64,000 bases of DNA, taken from the IMG/VR virus record IMGVR_UViG_3300037804_000252, positions 24,700 through 88,699 of that record; one strand, 5' to 3'. This DNA is from a virus. Shown here in pieces: positions 42,901 through 52,229 of this stretch; the stretch's first letter is position 1, and every line of letters begins with the position of its first letter. A program made the position numbers and the translations under genes. The notes under the pieces were generated by a model that had not been told where the DNA came from, did not search any database, and worked only from the letters and a program-made list of their open reading frames with translations.

Positions 42901-43577
42901 TCTTCAGTAACATCAGCAGTAGTTAAACTATTGATTGTAGAATCAAACGCAGATGATACTGCCGTTAATTCAGAATCCGATGCAAATGTATTATCTAATG
43001 AAGATGAAAATGATTCTATTGCAGTTACTCTAGTAGCAATAGCATTATCAGTAGATTGTAATGAAGAACTAAGTGTTGTAAACCCAGTTGTATCTGTAAT
43101 TGTTATTTGTGATGAACCAGAAACAACTTGTTCTATATTCATCTTAGTTAAAACACCACCACTAAATGTAGATGAGTCTGTGTCTAATTCTATTTGGTCT
43201 GCGTTTACAACAATACCATTATTATCAGATACAATATTAATTGTTCTATCAGAAGAAATATCACCACCACCAGTTAAACCTGCTCCTGCTATAATAGAAA
43301 CCGATGTGTGGTCTATATGTTCGTTGGCAACAAAGTTGGTTGTAGAATCATGGTCTACTTGAGCAGAACCACTAAAGGTTCCCTCACCAAATTGGTCTAA
43401 GAAATCATCTTGGAGTTCACCAACAAGGTAATCTAAATCTACCAAGTCAGATTTTAATATTGTCTTTATAGCATTACCGTCAGAAGAATCTAATATTGTT
43501 AATTTATCAGAATCTCCTGCTGCACCGCCTTTAGAACTTAGAGCTAATAAATAATCTCTTAGTTTTATTGTTGCCAT
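39951..43577 (-). CDS. Tail fibre with C-terminal S74 intramolecular chaperone
   Basis: The 1208-aa fibre starts with a short conserved adaptor region (KLRDYLLALSSKGGAAGDSD) and contains several near-identical repeats of the type FTGTVAGVTSTHVGLGNVTN. A middle part has left-handed helix-like Gly/Asn repeats (NTAVGSWALQKI, NIGIGKASATEL, NTVVGTQAAS). The last ~110 residues are a Peptidase_S74 chaperone: SDERLKTINYELTG with the catalytic Ser-Asp dyad region, then NFIGLIAQDVEQHYPEMI and a terminal coiled coil. S74 domains trimerise fibres and then cut themselves off. A terminator follows the gene. It is a probable side fibre or spike. Confidence 0.9.
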   Translation of the reverse strand: MATIKLRDYLLALSSKGGAAGDSDKLTILDSSDGNAIKTILKSDLVDLDYLVGELQDDFLDQFGEGTFSGSAQVDHDSTTNFVANEHIDHTSVSIIAGAGLTGGGDISSDRTINIVSDNNGIVVNADQIELDTDSSTFSGGVLTKMNIEQVVSGSSQITITDTTGFTTLSSSLQSTDNAIATRVTAIESFSSSLDNTFASDSELTAVSSAFDSTINSLTTADVTEDSSNKYYTDVRVKTKLTAEDVVSGSNSQVKTFLGISASDISDVEAFSQSGTYSGLRAQSTTAADVGLGNVTNESKATMFASPTFTGTVAGVTSTHVGLGNVTNESKATMFTSPAFTTNPTAPTQTGTDDSTKLATTEFVQARITNIIGNAGSTLDTLGELSASLAEDSGSLSTLTTTVGTKLAKASNLSDLQDAATARTNLGVDAAGTVNYVLPTNLAGDDIDIDTTPLTGATVISDLDINITTNTSGLVTDANGTVATRTLTATDLSLGNVTNESKATMFTSPTFTGTVGGVTAAHVGLGSSDDVTFNTITGSKLELNDGAGGIVITAGLPNTHRFVGIGYRVGYGVVNTAAANTGLGYQALGGAGTINAGIGYSNTAVGSWALQKIVNGHDNIGIGKASATELTNGSDNTVVGTQAASSLTTGNKNIIIGNQSGNGVLGSGTALIDGSGNTILGSYSGFQNSDDYNSIVIGSGSIGNGSNTVVIGNDDITSTELKGNLSIGTGSADYIIHAKGTGLTNRIRLEEGTTQDQLTLMDVVGVDDELAAFGFGGSTYAFDLYKSRALVLANNTLDGMTIQSTNNDGSIIFGIGTSPTKANSERARVSAEGIHITGSLGISGDGSNGATLTESGNGDFDIISVDDLRLTAGGNDIVLKGNNGDEYGRLSNDSQNLIIKNITSDKDISFVGKDDATDITALTLDMSNGGSATFIDDVDLGGKLTQTGTGDNKFSGTVKISKDAAGLQQNLLLSNLNDTDGDAAGIAFSMLDNNTFVKGGLYFERTSTQGRGDLVFLNNNEVNGNNASLADTDARMKITAAGEVRIGNEYTVNANGLSIEKTGNHIFLRATSANTGEYWNFDVNSNNRLSIINDNDDGVYIDDAATSWTGTSDERLKTINYELTGSLENLEDIRAVNYSWVSGSTDKNFIGLIAQDVEQHYPEMISEDKFGYKGIRYTEMIPVLVSAIKEQQSIIDDLKSRIETLENS

Positions 43578-43596
43578 AATTTGTTAAGAGTTAAAG

Positions 43597-44802
43597 TTAA
43601 AATGAAAGTTTAACTTTAATCAAAACTTCTCTATCAAATGACTTTTCAATTGGTTGTGATGTTTTTGCAACAGCAATCAATTCGTTAGAGTCATTGTATA
43701 GTCCAACAGTTGTAATATATGTTTTAGGGTCAGTTTCGAATGATGATTCGACAAATTTACCAGAACCAGTTACATATGTTGGGTTATTTGAATAGTTAAA
43801 CTCTCTGTTTGTTGCTCTAACAAAGAAATGTTGTGTTGAAACATTTTCTGTTCTTCTTGCTTCAAAGTCTCCACCATTTTCAATTGCTTGAACGAGTAAC
43901 TTATGATTTTGTTGTTCTACTGATACTGATAACGAACCACTAACCGATTGAGCTGCTCCGCCCCATGGTTTTACATCACCAATAGTATCTGCAATTGCAG
44001 TTGGGTTTAGAACAATAATACCTCTATCAGGATAGAATAGTCCATATCCCTCATCATTAGATGCAACCGTTGTTTTTATTGTTGCTTCATTTTCAGTTCC
44101 TAAGTTTAGTGAACCAGAAACTACTTTGAATACTCTACCTGCTTTTCCAAGTGTGTCTCCAAACTTTTTACCACTATCATCTATAAAATGGAATACACCA
44201 TTAGAACCAGATAAAGTTAGTTTCCAGTTTCCTGCATCCATTTTCTCTCTATATCTTGCTCTATTTAGATTGATAGCATAAATATCATTTGAATCGTTTG
44301 CTACCCCACTTCCATTTTCAAAAGAAAATTTAGTATCAGTTGGTTCTAAAAGAACTGACTTATATTGAGCATAAGTTGCTTTAGAAGCAAGTAGTGCGTC
44401 ATCTGAATTTGATAATGATACTGAACCACTTCCATTTACATGACCATATGCAACTGCGTATTGTGCTTCTGCTGATGAATCTGTTAGTGGGTTAGTTGAA
44501 TATACATTGTAGTAGTAATCTCCACTATTACCTACTTGGGTTGAAGAGGTAAAGAATGTAGTTAAAGAACCAGCATCTCCAGTCCAAAGACCAGTTGTTA
44601 CTACTTCTACTTTTGCATTTACTTTATCAAATGTTCCAAATGGTTTGTAAATACCACTTGCAATACCTACACCTGCTTGTAATTGTTGTCCAGCGGGTAG
44701 TGCTGCGTTCAAAAGGGCTACAACATCATTACTGTCGATTACTCCTCCTCCTGCTAAATCTTGCAGTTGGGAGGTTATATTTGGGTCGTTTATAATTGCC
44801 AT
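43597..44802 (-). CDS. Structural tail protein, paralogue of the 347-aa protein
   Basis: The 401-aa product is Ser/Gly-rich and beta-structured. The C-terminal GLYNDSNELIAVAKTSQPIE region matches the protein at 38838-39881. The N-terminal third (SQLQDLAGGGVIDSNDVVAL) resembles an attachment domain. It lies directly upstream of the S74 fibre gene and downstream of a 209-aa structural protein with close spacing. A role as a fibre-connecting or baseplate-peripheral protein is inferred. No enzymatic motif is seen. Confidence 0.8.
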   Translation of the reverse strand: MAIINDPNITSQLQDLAGGGVIDSNDVVALLNAALPAGQQLQAGVGIASGIYKPFGTFDKVNAKVEVVTTGLWTGDAGSLTTFFTSSTQVGNSGDYYYNVYSTNPLTDSSAEAQYAVAYGHVNGSGSVSLSNSDDALLASKATYAQYKSVLLEPTDTKFSFENGSGVANDSNDIYAINLNRARYREKMDAGNWKLTLSGSNGVFHFIDDSGKKFGDTLGKAGRVFKVVSGSLNLGTENEATIKTTVASNDEGYGLFYPDRGIIVLNPTAIADTIGDVKPWGGAAQSVSGSLSVSVEQQNHKLLVQAIENGGDFEARRTENVSTQHFFVRATNREFNYSNNPTYVTGSGKFVESSFETDPKTYITTVGLYNDSNELIAVAKTSQPIEKSFDREVLIKVKLSF

Positions 44803-44817
44803 ATCTAATATCCTTTA

Positions 44818-45447
44818 TTAATTGTTACTTCTATAAGTTACAGTTACAGGAATGGTTTGTGAACCACCCGTCTCGTTTCCATATACAGTTATAGTAGTAG
44901 AAATGTTTGTAGTTAACGAAGGATTAGGAGTAAATGAGAATCCTAAACCACTAACAACTTGTGCCGTAGTTGTAATTTCCTCTCCTAAGAATACTGGTAT
45001 TGTACCAGTTGCCGAAGCTCCTTGTGTTACCGATAACGTTCCTGCTCTCTGGTCTGCTAATACAACAGTGTATCCTGCACCAGTATTTCCTTGTGGTGAA
45101 GTTGTAGGTGAAAGTGCTACTTGACCCTCATCTTGATTAACTCCGATTGAAGAAATACCCAATGCCACTACTGGAATTTGAGTTGTACCTTTTGGTAATG
45201 TAACTAACTTGTATCTTAATACTTGTGTTTCATCTGGACTTGCTTCCAGAATTGGTATCGCCTTAATTGCCGAATCATAATAAGCACTTCCCTTCGGATG
45301 TGCTGGTTCGTACAATGTATAATCAATCTCATCATCACCCAATGCGAACTTGGAAATGTTGAGGGACTGACCAGATGCCAACTTCTGTCTACCTTTTTTG
45401 GTTAGGATGGCATCGACTGTTATTGATGTGTTGTCTAAATATCCCAT
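44818..45447 (-). CDS. Structural protein with tail-collar-like N-terminus
   Basis: The 209-aa protein begins MGYLDNTSITVDAILTKKGR followed by QKLASGQSLNISKFALGDDE. I recognise this start as common in phage virion proteins that sit near the baseplate or fibres. The rest is a beta-sandwich-like sequence rich in Thr, Val and Pro, ending SQTIPVTVTYRSNN. The precise place in the particle is unknown. A weaker late-type box (one mismatch, 45484-45493) lies 36 nt upstream, so it may start the fibre transcript. Confidence 0.8.
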   Translation of the reverse strand: MGYLDNTSITVDAILTKKGRQKLASGQSLNISKFALGDDEIDYTLYEPAHPKGSAYYDSAIKAIPILEASPDETQVLRYKLVTLPKGTTQIPVVALGISSIGVNQDEGQVALSPTTSPQGNTGAGYTVVLADQRAGTLSVTQGASATGTIPVFLGEEITTTAQVVSGLGFSFTPNPSLTTNISTTITVYGNETGGSQTIPVTVTYRSNN

Positions 45448-45510
45448 AATTTTTTTTAATTTGCCCTTTTTGTATTATGTACTAATAAATATAACTATTT
45501 TGAAATTTAA

Positions 45511-48500
45511 TTAATCTACCTCTAAGATTGGTTCCCCACTTCCTCTACCAGTATCCGCAACTCTAAGAATATTTGGATTAGTAGTAAATGTTTCAACTGG
45601 GTCTAACCCATCAGGGGTAGTTGTTGCAGTTTGTTGTGAACCATTAAAGAATGAATTTTTCAATCCTTGTGATAAATTATTTTTATATCTGTAATGTGTT
45701 GGGAAGTAACCATTCAATGGTGTAACTTCTACAATATCATTACCTATCAATGGTGGTGTATTACCAACCGGTATTCTTGATACTTTGTATCTATATTTTA
45801 TAACATCTTGCAATTCATATTCAACTTGTTCGTTATTTGAAGTTGCAGGATATCCTTTTGTTTGAATTTGAACCTTTTCAATGTATTGTTCTTTTATTAA
45901 ATATATTTGTTCTCTTGTTCTAAATAAGTTTCCAAAAATATCTAACTTGGTTACCGAACCAGTTGCAGGTAAGGATGCGTATAAACCATATCCAGCATTT
46001 GAAAGAGAATCTCTTTCCATACCGATTTGTTCAAACTCAAAACCTTGTATTGTTGCTCCTAAAGTAGGTTCACTAACACCACTATCAATAGATACTTCAT
46101 ATGTTGGATAATTACTTTCTAAAGAAATATCTTCATTTACATATATACTAGATTCATATTGAGGATTTGTTGATATTAATACCACATTAGAATCTCCATC
46201 AATATTGACCTCATAGTTATCATATTGATGTGATAGATTTACATCTGCTTCAGCATCTATGTTTACATCAAACTGATTATTATCACCAACTAATTTTGTA
46301 TCATCATTAACATCTATATTAGTTTCGTAATCTCCTTTTTCTGATGTTGCTTTTTTCCATCTAGTTTTACTTCTTTCTAAGTAATGTGGTTCAATCAATA
46401 AACCTTTAGAAACCTTTGCTCTAGCAGGTACTAAATCTTCTAATACATCGAATAGAGATTTGTCAATGTATCTAACTAATCTGATGTATTCATAAATATC
46501 TCTATTTAATCTTTGGAAATAATATTCTCTTAAATTAGATAGTTCTCTGTATTCATCTTTGTATTCATCGGATGGGTCACCAATGTAATTATCTATATTA
46601 AAGTTACCAAATGATTTGATAATATCCATATTCAACTCTTTGATTGGTGAGAAGAATAATCCTAATCTAGATGAATCAACAGGTGCTTGGTCTAGTGATT
46701 TTTTAGTTGCTCTAACTTTATGAGATAAATCACTAACTAAAGTTTGTGTTTCAAATCTAATTTTATCTGCTTGATTAAATCCTAATGAAGGAACTTTTGC
46801 AGTTATTCTTCTTTCATATGGAGTATATTGATATGGGTATGCCGATGAAGAAGGAAACCCTACGGTAGTTCCGTATGTTAATGTATATTCTTCACTAAGA
46901 GCAACATTTAATAAATTATTATCATTTGTTCTGTCTTTTGGATATTCAAAATCAAATCTAACCCAAAGGTCTTCTGATGATGCGGTGTGGTTGTTTCCTG
47001 CTATTGAATCTGGTTGTAATGTGTGTATTTCAACTATACCATCTTCAAGTGGAGTTTTCCACAATCTAAATTCATCTACTGACCCAGTTAGTCCATAACC
47101 CAAATAAAGTAAACTACCACTATCCCATTTTGTTTGTCCACTTACTTGTAATTCTGTTGAAGATACATCATTTCTGATTCTACCATCAAATGCTTCTTTA
47201 GCAATTACTTGGAATGATGAAGTTGAATTTGTTTCAGTTCTATTTACAACAATTTGTGTATACTCATCATTAAATACTTTGAATTGAGGTGTTGATGCTG
47301 AATATATTTGGTTAACCTCACTACCACTAACATATAAGTGAACTTTACCAAAAGAACCTTGTGTTTGTTCTACCGATAGTCTCCAGTTTTCATCTTGTCC
47401 ATTATTTGAGTCTAGTGTAAATCCACCAACTTTTACTAAGTTATAATCACCAGGATTTTGTAAATTAACTGTTAGTTCAACCGAGTTTGGTTTTGTACCA
47501 TCGATTGTTTGCCAATCCATTGAAACATATTCACTATTATTAGTAAAGTTTATTGCTGCCGTTCTATCTTCGAAGGTAAATGGTTGACTACCACCATCAG
47601 TTGGGTCAGTTGGTCCACCAAACTCCATAATTGTAAGGAGTGAATTTGGAATACCATATGATGCCATTACTGCTTTTAATGAACGAGCAGTACCTTTGTG
47701 TTTTAATAAGTAAGGTAGGTTGTTAAGAAGTCTTCTCCAAACCTCTTCGTTTGCAGATTTAAGTGATTGTTGATTCTTAGTAGTACCATCTTTGTATTGA
47801 CCAAATGCGTATTCCCATAAGAATTGAGAATCAAATGCTTTTCTACCATCCCATCCTAAAGATTCTAATAAGTTGTACACAAGGTCATTTGCAAATCCAC
47901 GAGTTGCGTGTTGGTTTAAGTTTTTAACTTTTGTTAATGCATTAATATGTACCCAAAGAATATCAAAGTGTTGTCCTATCATGTCCATAAACAACATGAA
48001 GTCTTCATTTTGAAAATCTTCTTTTATAAATTCTGGAAGATTATTATTTAAGTAGTTTGTATTGTTTTTGTCAAAAGTTGATGCTTTGTTAATTGTAGAA
48101 TTATACCAAGATATTGCTTCAGAGTCACTAGTTGCAACTATTGTATTCCCACTCTTTGGATATGATAATGAAGAACTATATTCCGTATCAGTATATAACC
48201 AATACTCAAATCCATCAAACGAACCAATTACTTCATTTATTTTATCTAATTGTTTTTTACCCTCTACTGTTCCTGCTGCTGTTTGGAATACTGCTTCTAA
48301 AGCTATTGATTCTGATGCTTCTGTTACAATTATGAAATCATCATATGAACCACCCTCTGCTAAAACATATCCTAGTTGAACATCAGTTGTACTTGATAGT
48401 GAGTTATACTTTGCTTGATAACCCTCTATTAATTGAATTTTATACCAAAAGTTTTTAAGTCGTTCTTCTGCTGAACCAAAGTGTGAGAAATTATCAAAGT

Positions 48501-49683
48501 TAAAAACTGGTACACTTGTTGAACCAGAGGCATAATCTATATTAAGTTTTCTTGTATCAATATCACTTCTTGTTACATACTCTTGTATTAAAGAAGTTGT
48601 AGTTACAGAACCACTACCTAATAAATCATCATATACTTGAAATCCAATTCCATTGTCTGGTTCTAGTGTGAAATTAGGACCTAGTAATGGTGGACAATAA
48701 TCAACACCATCACCAACCAAAGTTACCGTTTCAATTAATGGGTCTGTTTGTAGTTTTGATATGAATACCTTATCGTTTGTTCCAACCGACACTGGTAGAG
48801 GTTCGTATAATTTAAGAATTAATGATGATGCATCTGCTCCACTATCGGTTGATTCTTTAAGTCCTCTCCAAGTTGTAATTATTTTATTTTCACCATCACC
48901 TAAATGAAGTAGGTGTGTTAAGAAATTTGTATCATCAAATGCACATCTTTCAAATTGAGAAATAAAGCCTTCTGCTATTCTATTAATCGCAACTGAACGA
49001 GGTATGTCTATATCTCCTTTATCAAATATGATTGGGATTTGTTCAATAGGACCTTCTACTACTTCTCTATACTCTTCATTAACTGGTATTAGTTTTAGTG
49101 GGATTTTTATTTTATCTCCCTCATCATAAGTTTCTAAACCATATTTCTCTAGTATTTCTTTTACATTAAAAGATTGTTTTCCTTTTGGTGATAGTCTTAC
49201 AAAATCAGTTGAGTTACCAATAAACAACTTAACAAAAGTTGTGTTTACCGAATTCCACTGTATATTGAAGTCAGTATCGTACCCAACAAAATCTGCACCC
49301 CTTACTATCTTTGGATATGTTATTTCAACAACATCTGGTACAGGAATACTTACTTTATCAACTACATTAATTAATAAGTCAATTGACCTTGATTCTACAT
49401 CTATTGTTTCTACATCAGAAACACCTTCATCTATTTTTTCAAATAAAGTTTTATCAGGTATATCAGATAAAGATACCTTTGGTAAATTGGTTTTTAATCC
49501 CAATTTATTTTTTTTGTTTTTAGGAAAGTTAATGGGGTTTACTGGTTTTTTTATTGAACCACCCCCTCCACCGAATTGAAATCCTGACAAGTCTCCAAAT
49601 CGAGCATTAGAATTTTTGTTTGAAATATCGTTTGATATATCAAATGGTAAAAATCCTGGTATGTCGTTGTATTTATATGCCAT
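45511..49683 (-). CDS. Large baseplate/tail protein with LamG-like region
   Basis: This 1390-aa protein has three visible parts. Near residues 660-680 is LLKHKGTARSLKAVMASYGI, a conserved motif I know from large phage baseplate or tail proteins. Residues ~705-890 resemble a concanavalin/LamG sandwich (WRLSVEQTQGSFGKVHLYVS, VDEFRLWKTPL), which could bind sugar. Residues ~1119-1203 hold about five imperfect ~20-aa repeats of the type YEVNIDGDSNV. Together with the gp6/gp25 genes upstream in the operon it probably belongs to the baseplate periphery, in a role like T4 gp7 or a short-fibre base; direct homology to gp7 is not shown. Confidence 0.84.
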   Translation of the reverse strand: MAYKYNDIPGFLPFDISNDISNKNSNARFGDLSGFQFGGGGGSIKKPVNPINFPKNKKNKLGLKTNLPKVSLSDIPDKTLFEKIDEGVSDVETIDVESRSIDLLINVVDKVSIPVPDVVEITYPKIVRGADFVGYDTDFNIQWNSVNTTFVKLFIGNSTDFVRLSPKGKQSFNVKEILEKYGLETYDEGDKIKIPLKLIPVNEEYREVVEGPIEQIPIIFDKGDIDIPRSVAINRIAEGFISQFERCAFDDTNFLTHLLHLGDGENKIITTWRGLKESTDSGADASSLILKLYEPLPVSVGTNDKVFISKLQTDPLIETVTLVGDGVDYCPPLLGPNFTLEPDNGIGFQVYDDLLGSGSVTTTSLIQEYVTRSDIDTRKLNIDYASGSTSVPVFNFDNFSHFGSAEERLKNFWYKIQLIEGYQAKYNSLSSTTDVQLGYVLAEGGSYDDFIIVTEASESIALEAVFQTAAGTVEGKKQLDKINEVIGSFDGFEYWLYTDTEYSSSLSYPKSGNTIVATSDSEAISWYNSTINKASTFDKNNTNYLNNNLPEFIKEDFQNEDFMLFMDMIGQHFDILWVHINALTKVKNLNQHATRGFANDLVYNLLESLGWDGRKAFDSQFLWEYAFGQYKDGTTKNQQSLKSANEEVWRRLLNNLPYLLKHKGTARSLKAVMASYGIPNSLLTIMEFGGPTDPTDGGSQPFTFEDRTAAINFTNNSEYVSMDWQTIDGTKPNSVELTVNLQNPGDYNLVKVGGFTLDSNNGQDENWRLSVEQTQGSFGKVHLYVSGSEVNQIYSASTPQFKVFNDEYTQIVVNRTETNSTSSFQVIAKEAFDGRIRNDVSSTELQVSGQTKWDSGSLLYLGYGLTGSVDEFRLWKTPLEDGIVEIHTLQPDSIAGNNHTASSEDLWVRFDFEYPKDRTNDNNLLNVALSEEYTLTYGTTVGFPSSSAYPYQYTPYERRITAKVPSLGFNQADKIRFETQTLVSDLSHKVRATKKSLDQAPVDSSRLGLFFSPIKELNMDIIKSFGNFNIDNYIGDPSDEYKDEYRELSNLREYYFQRLNRDIYEYIRLVRYIDKSLFDVLEDLVPARAKVSKGLLIEPHYLERSKTRWKKATSEKGDYETNIDVNDDTKLVGDNNQFDVNIDAEADVNLSHQYDNYEVNIDGDSNVVLISTNPQYESSIYVNEDISLESNYPTYEVSIDSGVSEPTLGATIQGFEFEQIGMERDSLSNAGYGLYASLPATGSVTKLDIFGNLFRTREQIYLIKEQYIEKVQIQTKGYPATSNNEQVEYELQDVIKYRYKVSRIPVGNTPPLIGNDIVEVTPLNGYFPTHYRYKNNLSQGLKNSFFNGSQQTATTTPDGLDPVETFTTNPNILRVADTGRGSGEPILEVD

Positions 49684-49686
49684 TAC

Positions 49687-51069
49687 TTATAGGAACTCTT
49701 GTCTGTTATTATCATTAATTTGTTGAGATTCAAAATCTATTCTATTTTGAAAATTAGTAAATCTTCCAAATGGGTTTGGTATTCCCCTATAACCACCACT
49801 TGATTTTAATGAAATGGGTTTGTATTTGTTATACTTATCATCAAACTTAATTTGTGGTAATTCTAATTTTTCCTTAATCTTTGTTTTTGGTACAACTTCT
49901 TTTGGTATAACAACCTCTGCTTCTTCTGGAGGTCTTACTTGGTTTTCATAATCTTCAAATGAGAAAGGATATAATTTAACATTATATTTTCCAATCTTAG
50001 AAAATGATTCATGTGGTATTGTTATACCTATAACATCTGCGTCATCTAAATTATCAAACTCATGTATATCATCACCAACGATAACTGTTATTGTTTGTAC
50101 ATCACTATTTTTTCTAATCATAATAGGAACACCAACTTTATCGTTTATATTATATTCTCTTGGGTCTGTTTTTACTAAAGATATTTGTGGGTCTAAACCA
50201 TCATTACCTTGAAATATTTCTTCTGTAATAAGGTCAATAGTATAATTTTGAGTTAACTCTAATTGTATATCTAAACTTTCACCATCTTCTGCATTAAGTT
50301 CTTTTGGTTGATTATTATTAGTTGATATTACAGCAGTTTTAAGTCTATATAGTGATAAATCAGATGACCTAATTTTATAAAACGTACCTTCAGTATCTTC
50401 ATATAAACTTTTTCCAACTTCAGGAAAAAATTCTGCTTTTTGATTTCCATTTTTGACAACACTAACAGGTGAACCTGTACCAGATATTAAAAATCTAACC
50501 GAGTAAGATTTAGGTTCTTCATATTCATCACCACCACTTTTGGTTAATGTAAAAATTAAATCATTTGAGGATTTTTGTAATATAGATATCGGTAACCCCT
50601 CTACTTCATTAAAATTATATTTTGTTAATACAATATCTTTTGTATCGATTCCTAGAATTCTTTCACTTATTAAATTATTTTTAATAAGAGGTATTCCATC
50701 ATCTACCATTTCAACTATGAAATATTCTGAACCCTTATACCCATTTTTTGATATTGTTATTTTTTTATTTTCCGTTAATAGAGATTCTTTTGTAATTGTA
50801 ATTCTTTTACTATCAGCAGCAGTTTTACCATTTACTGAAGTTGAGAAATTAGGTACATTACATTTTATATTAAAGATAAACAAATTAGGTGTAGTGTTAA
50901 CACTAACTGTACTACTTCCACCAGAGGATGAACCACTTCCACCTCCACTACCTCCAGCGTCAATGAAGTCATCTCCACCACCAGTAATACCACCACCACC
51001 AAAATTTTCATTTTGATTTTGGTCACCATAACCTTGTTGTTCATCAAATTCTTTTATTCTTACTGGCAT
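49687..51069 (-). CDS. Structural protein with Gly-rich linker and beta domains
   Basis: The 460-aa protein starts with a short charged head, followed by a Gly/Ser-rich linker (residues ~22-52, with GGGGITGGGDDF and GGSGGGSGSSSGG). Several Ig-like beta domains come next (FIFNIKCNVPNFSTSVNG; TVIVGDDIHEFDNL). The C-terminus is polar and ends in SQQINDNNRQEFL. It sits in the baseplate operon between the large LamG protein and a 386-aa protein, with 1-nt overlap upstream. Its role is probably structural; the family is not recognised. Confidence 0.78.
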   Translation of the reverse strand: MPVRIKEFDEQQGYGDQNQNENFGGGGITGGGDDFIDAGGSGGGSGSSSGGSSTVSVNTTPNLFIFNIKCNVPNFSTSVNGKTAADSKRITITKESLLTENKKITISKNGYKGSEYFIVEMVDDGIPLIKNNLISERILGIDTKDIVLTKYNFNEVEGLPISILQKSSNDLIFTLTKSGGDEYEEPKSYSVRFLISGTGSPVSVVKNGNQKAEFFPEVGKSLYEDTEGTFYKIRSSDLSLYRLKTAVISTNNNQPKELNAEDGESLDIQLELTQNYTIDLITEEIFQGNDGLDPQISLVKTDPREYNINDKVGVPIMIRKNSDVQTITVIVGDDIHEFDNLDDADVIGITIPHESFSKIGKYNVKLYPFSFEDYENQVRPPEEAEVVIPKEVVPKTKIKEKLELPQIKFDDKYNKYKPISLKSSGGYRGIPNPFGRFTNFQNRIDFESQQINDNNRQEFL

Positions 51070-52229
51070 TATAATCCTGTTTTAATTCTTGATGCTCTTT
51101 GTTTTCTTGCTCTAAACCTTGATAAAACCCCTCGTTTTTTTGTTTTCTTAGGATTTGGTTTTTTGAAAGTTGGAATAACTTCTTCTCTTGGAACTTCACC
51201 TTTTATTTTAATATCTAAAATAACTTCTTCTGGTTTTGTTTCTTTTGTTTTTGTTACCATTACTTCACCTCGTTTAGGGTTAATAGTAACATCACTTGTT
51301 CTATTACTTATTACACTACCAACTTTGTCAAAACTTTCATCAAACACATTGTCTACCTCTGTTTGAGTTTGTATTGTTCGTGTAGGTAAATATCTTTCAA
51401 TACACTCTATTAATATTTTTTGTGCTATTTTGAATACATCTTGTTTGTTATATCCAGTAGATGCAGGTGTTTGTTTTGGTTTTCCAAAGTTAACATCATT
51501 TATAGAAGAGACTCTATTTGAAAATTCATTTTTCATCGCTTCAGAAAATTTACTATAAAGTTGTGACATCAATCTATCGAATTCAGATATTCCAAATTCT
51601 GCTGTCATCTTGTTATACCACTTTTCACTATATGTATTTTTAATAAATAGGTCTATTTCCGAGGGTTTTATACTTTCGATGAATCTACCAATGGTTGAGA
51701 CAACATCATCTCTAAAACCTCTCCCATTTACAAATATATTAAATCGTTCTAATAAGTCTGTTTGTTTTGATGCTTTATTTTGAATTGGTAATAACTTTAC
51801 CTCAAGTCTTGATGGTGATATTTCTTTAATCCAAAGTTTTTCAGATTGACTATCATAACCAACTCTTTTATTTAACAAAGTTATTTGAGTTTTGAAAATA
51901 CCATTATTATATCCAGATTCTTTTATAAGTCTTTCAATATCAATAAAATACTCTTTTGGAAATTCTAATGCTTGAAATAGAGTTCCTTCGGGTATTAAAA
52001 TATAATCTCTAATATTATCGGATGATAGTTTTATATATCTTACCAACTTACCATCATTTCCTTGTGGTAGTTGATTATCATTTACATCATATAATATAAA
52101 CTCTATCATGTCAGAATCAGAAAACCCAAAAAATGATTGTAAGTTTCCCTTCTGAAAGATGTCTCTGTCTTTCGAGTTGATACGATATCCTTTATTATCT
52201 ATTATTTCCTTAAATGTTTTAATTGCCAT
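51069..52229 (-). CDS. Baseplate-region structural protein, unknown
   Basis: The 386-aa protein has an N-terminal domain with YRINSKDRDIFQKGNLQSFF and FILYDVNDNQLPQG, and a middle containing YNNGIFKTQITLLNKRVG. The helical part spans about 165-290, and a very basic C-terminal tail follows, with KKPNPKKTKKRGVLSRFRAR. The basic tail suggests contact with nucleic acid or acidic partners. The gene overlaps both neighbours by one base, so its expression is tied to the other wedge genes. It may be a wedge component, but no T4 counterpart can be named with confidence. Confidence 0.78.
   Translation of the reverse strand: MAIKTFKEIIDNKGYRINSKDRDIFQKGNLQSFFGFSDSDMIEFILYDVNDNQLPQGNDGKLVRYIKLSSDNIRDYILIPEGTLFQALEFPKEYFIDIERLIKESGYNNGIFKTQITLLNKRVGYDSQSEKLWIKEISPSRLEVKLLPIQNKASKQTDLLERFNIFVNGRGFRDDVVSTIGRFIESIKPSEIDLFIKNTYSEKWYNKMTAEFGISEFDRLMSQLYSKFSEAMKNEFSNRVSSINDVNFGKPKQTPASTGYNKQDVFKIAQKILIECIERYLPTRTIQTQTEVDNVFDESFDKVGSVISNRTSDVTINPKRGEVMVTKTKETKPEEVILDIKIKGEVPREEVIPTFKKPNPKKTKKRGVLSRFRARKQRASRIKTGL

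Noticed and set aside
40555-43362. Several plus-strand open frames of 67-157 codons inside the S74 fibre gene
   Set aside because: They lie wholly within a well-supported minus-strand gene, have no start signals, and show biased Val/Pro/Ser composition typical of shadow frames.
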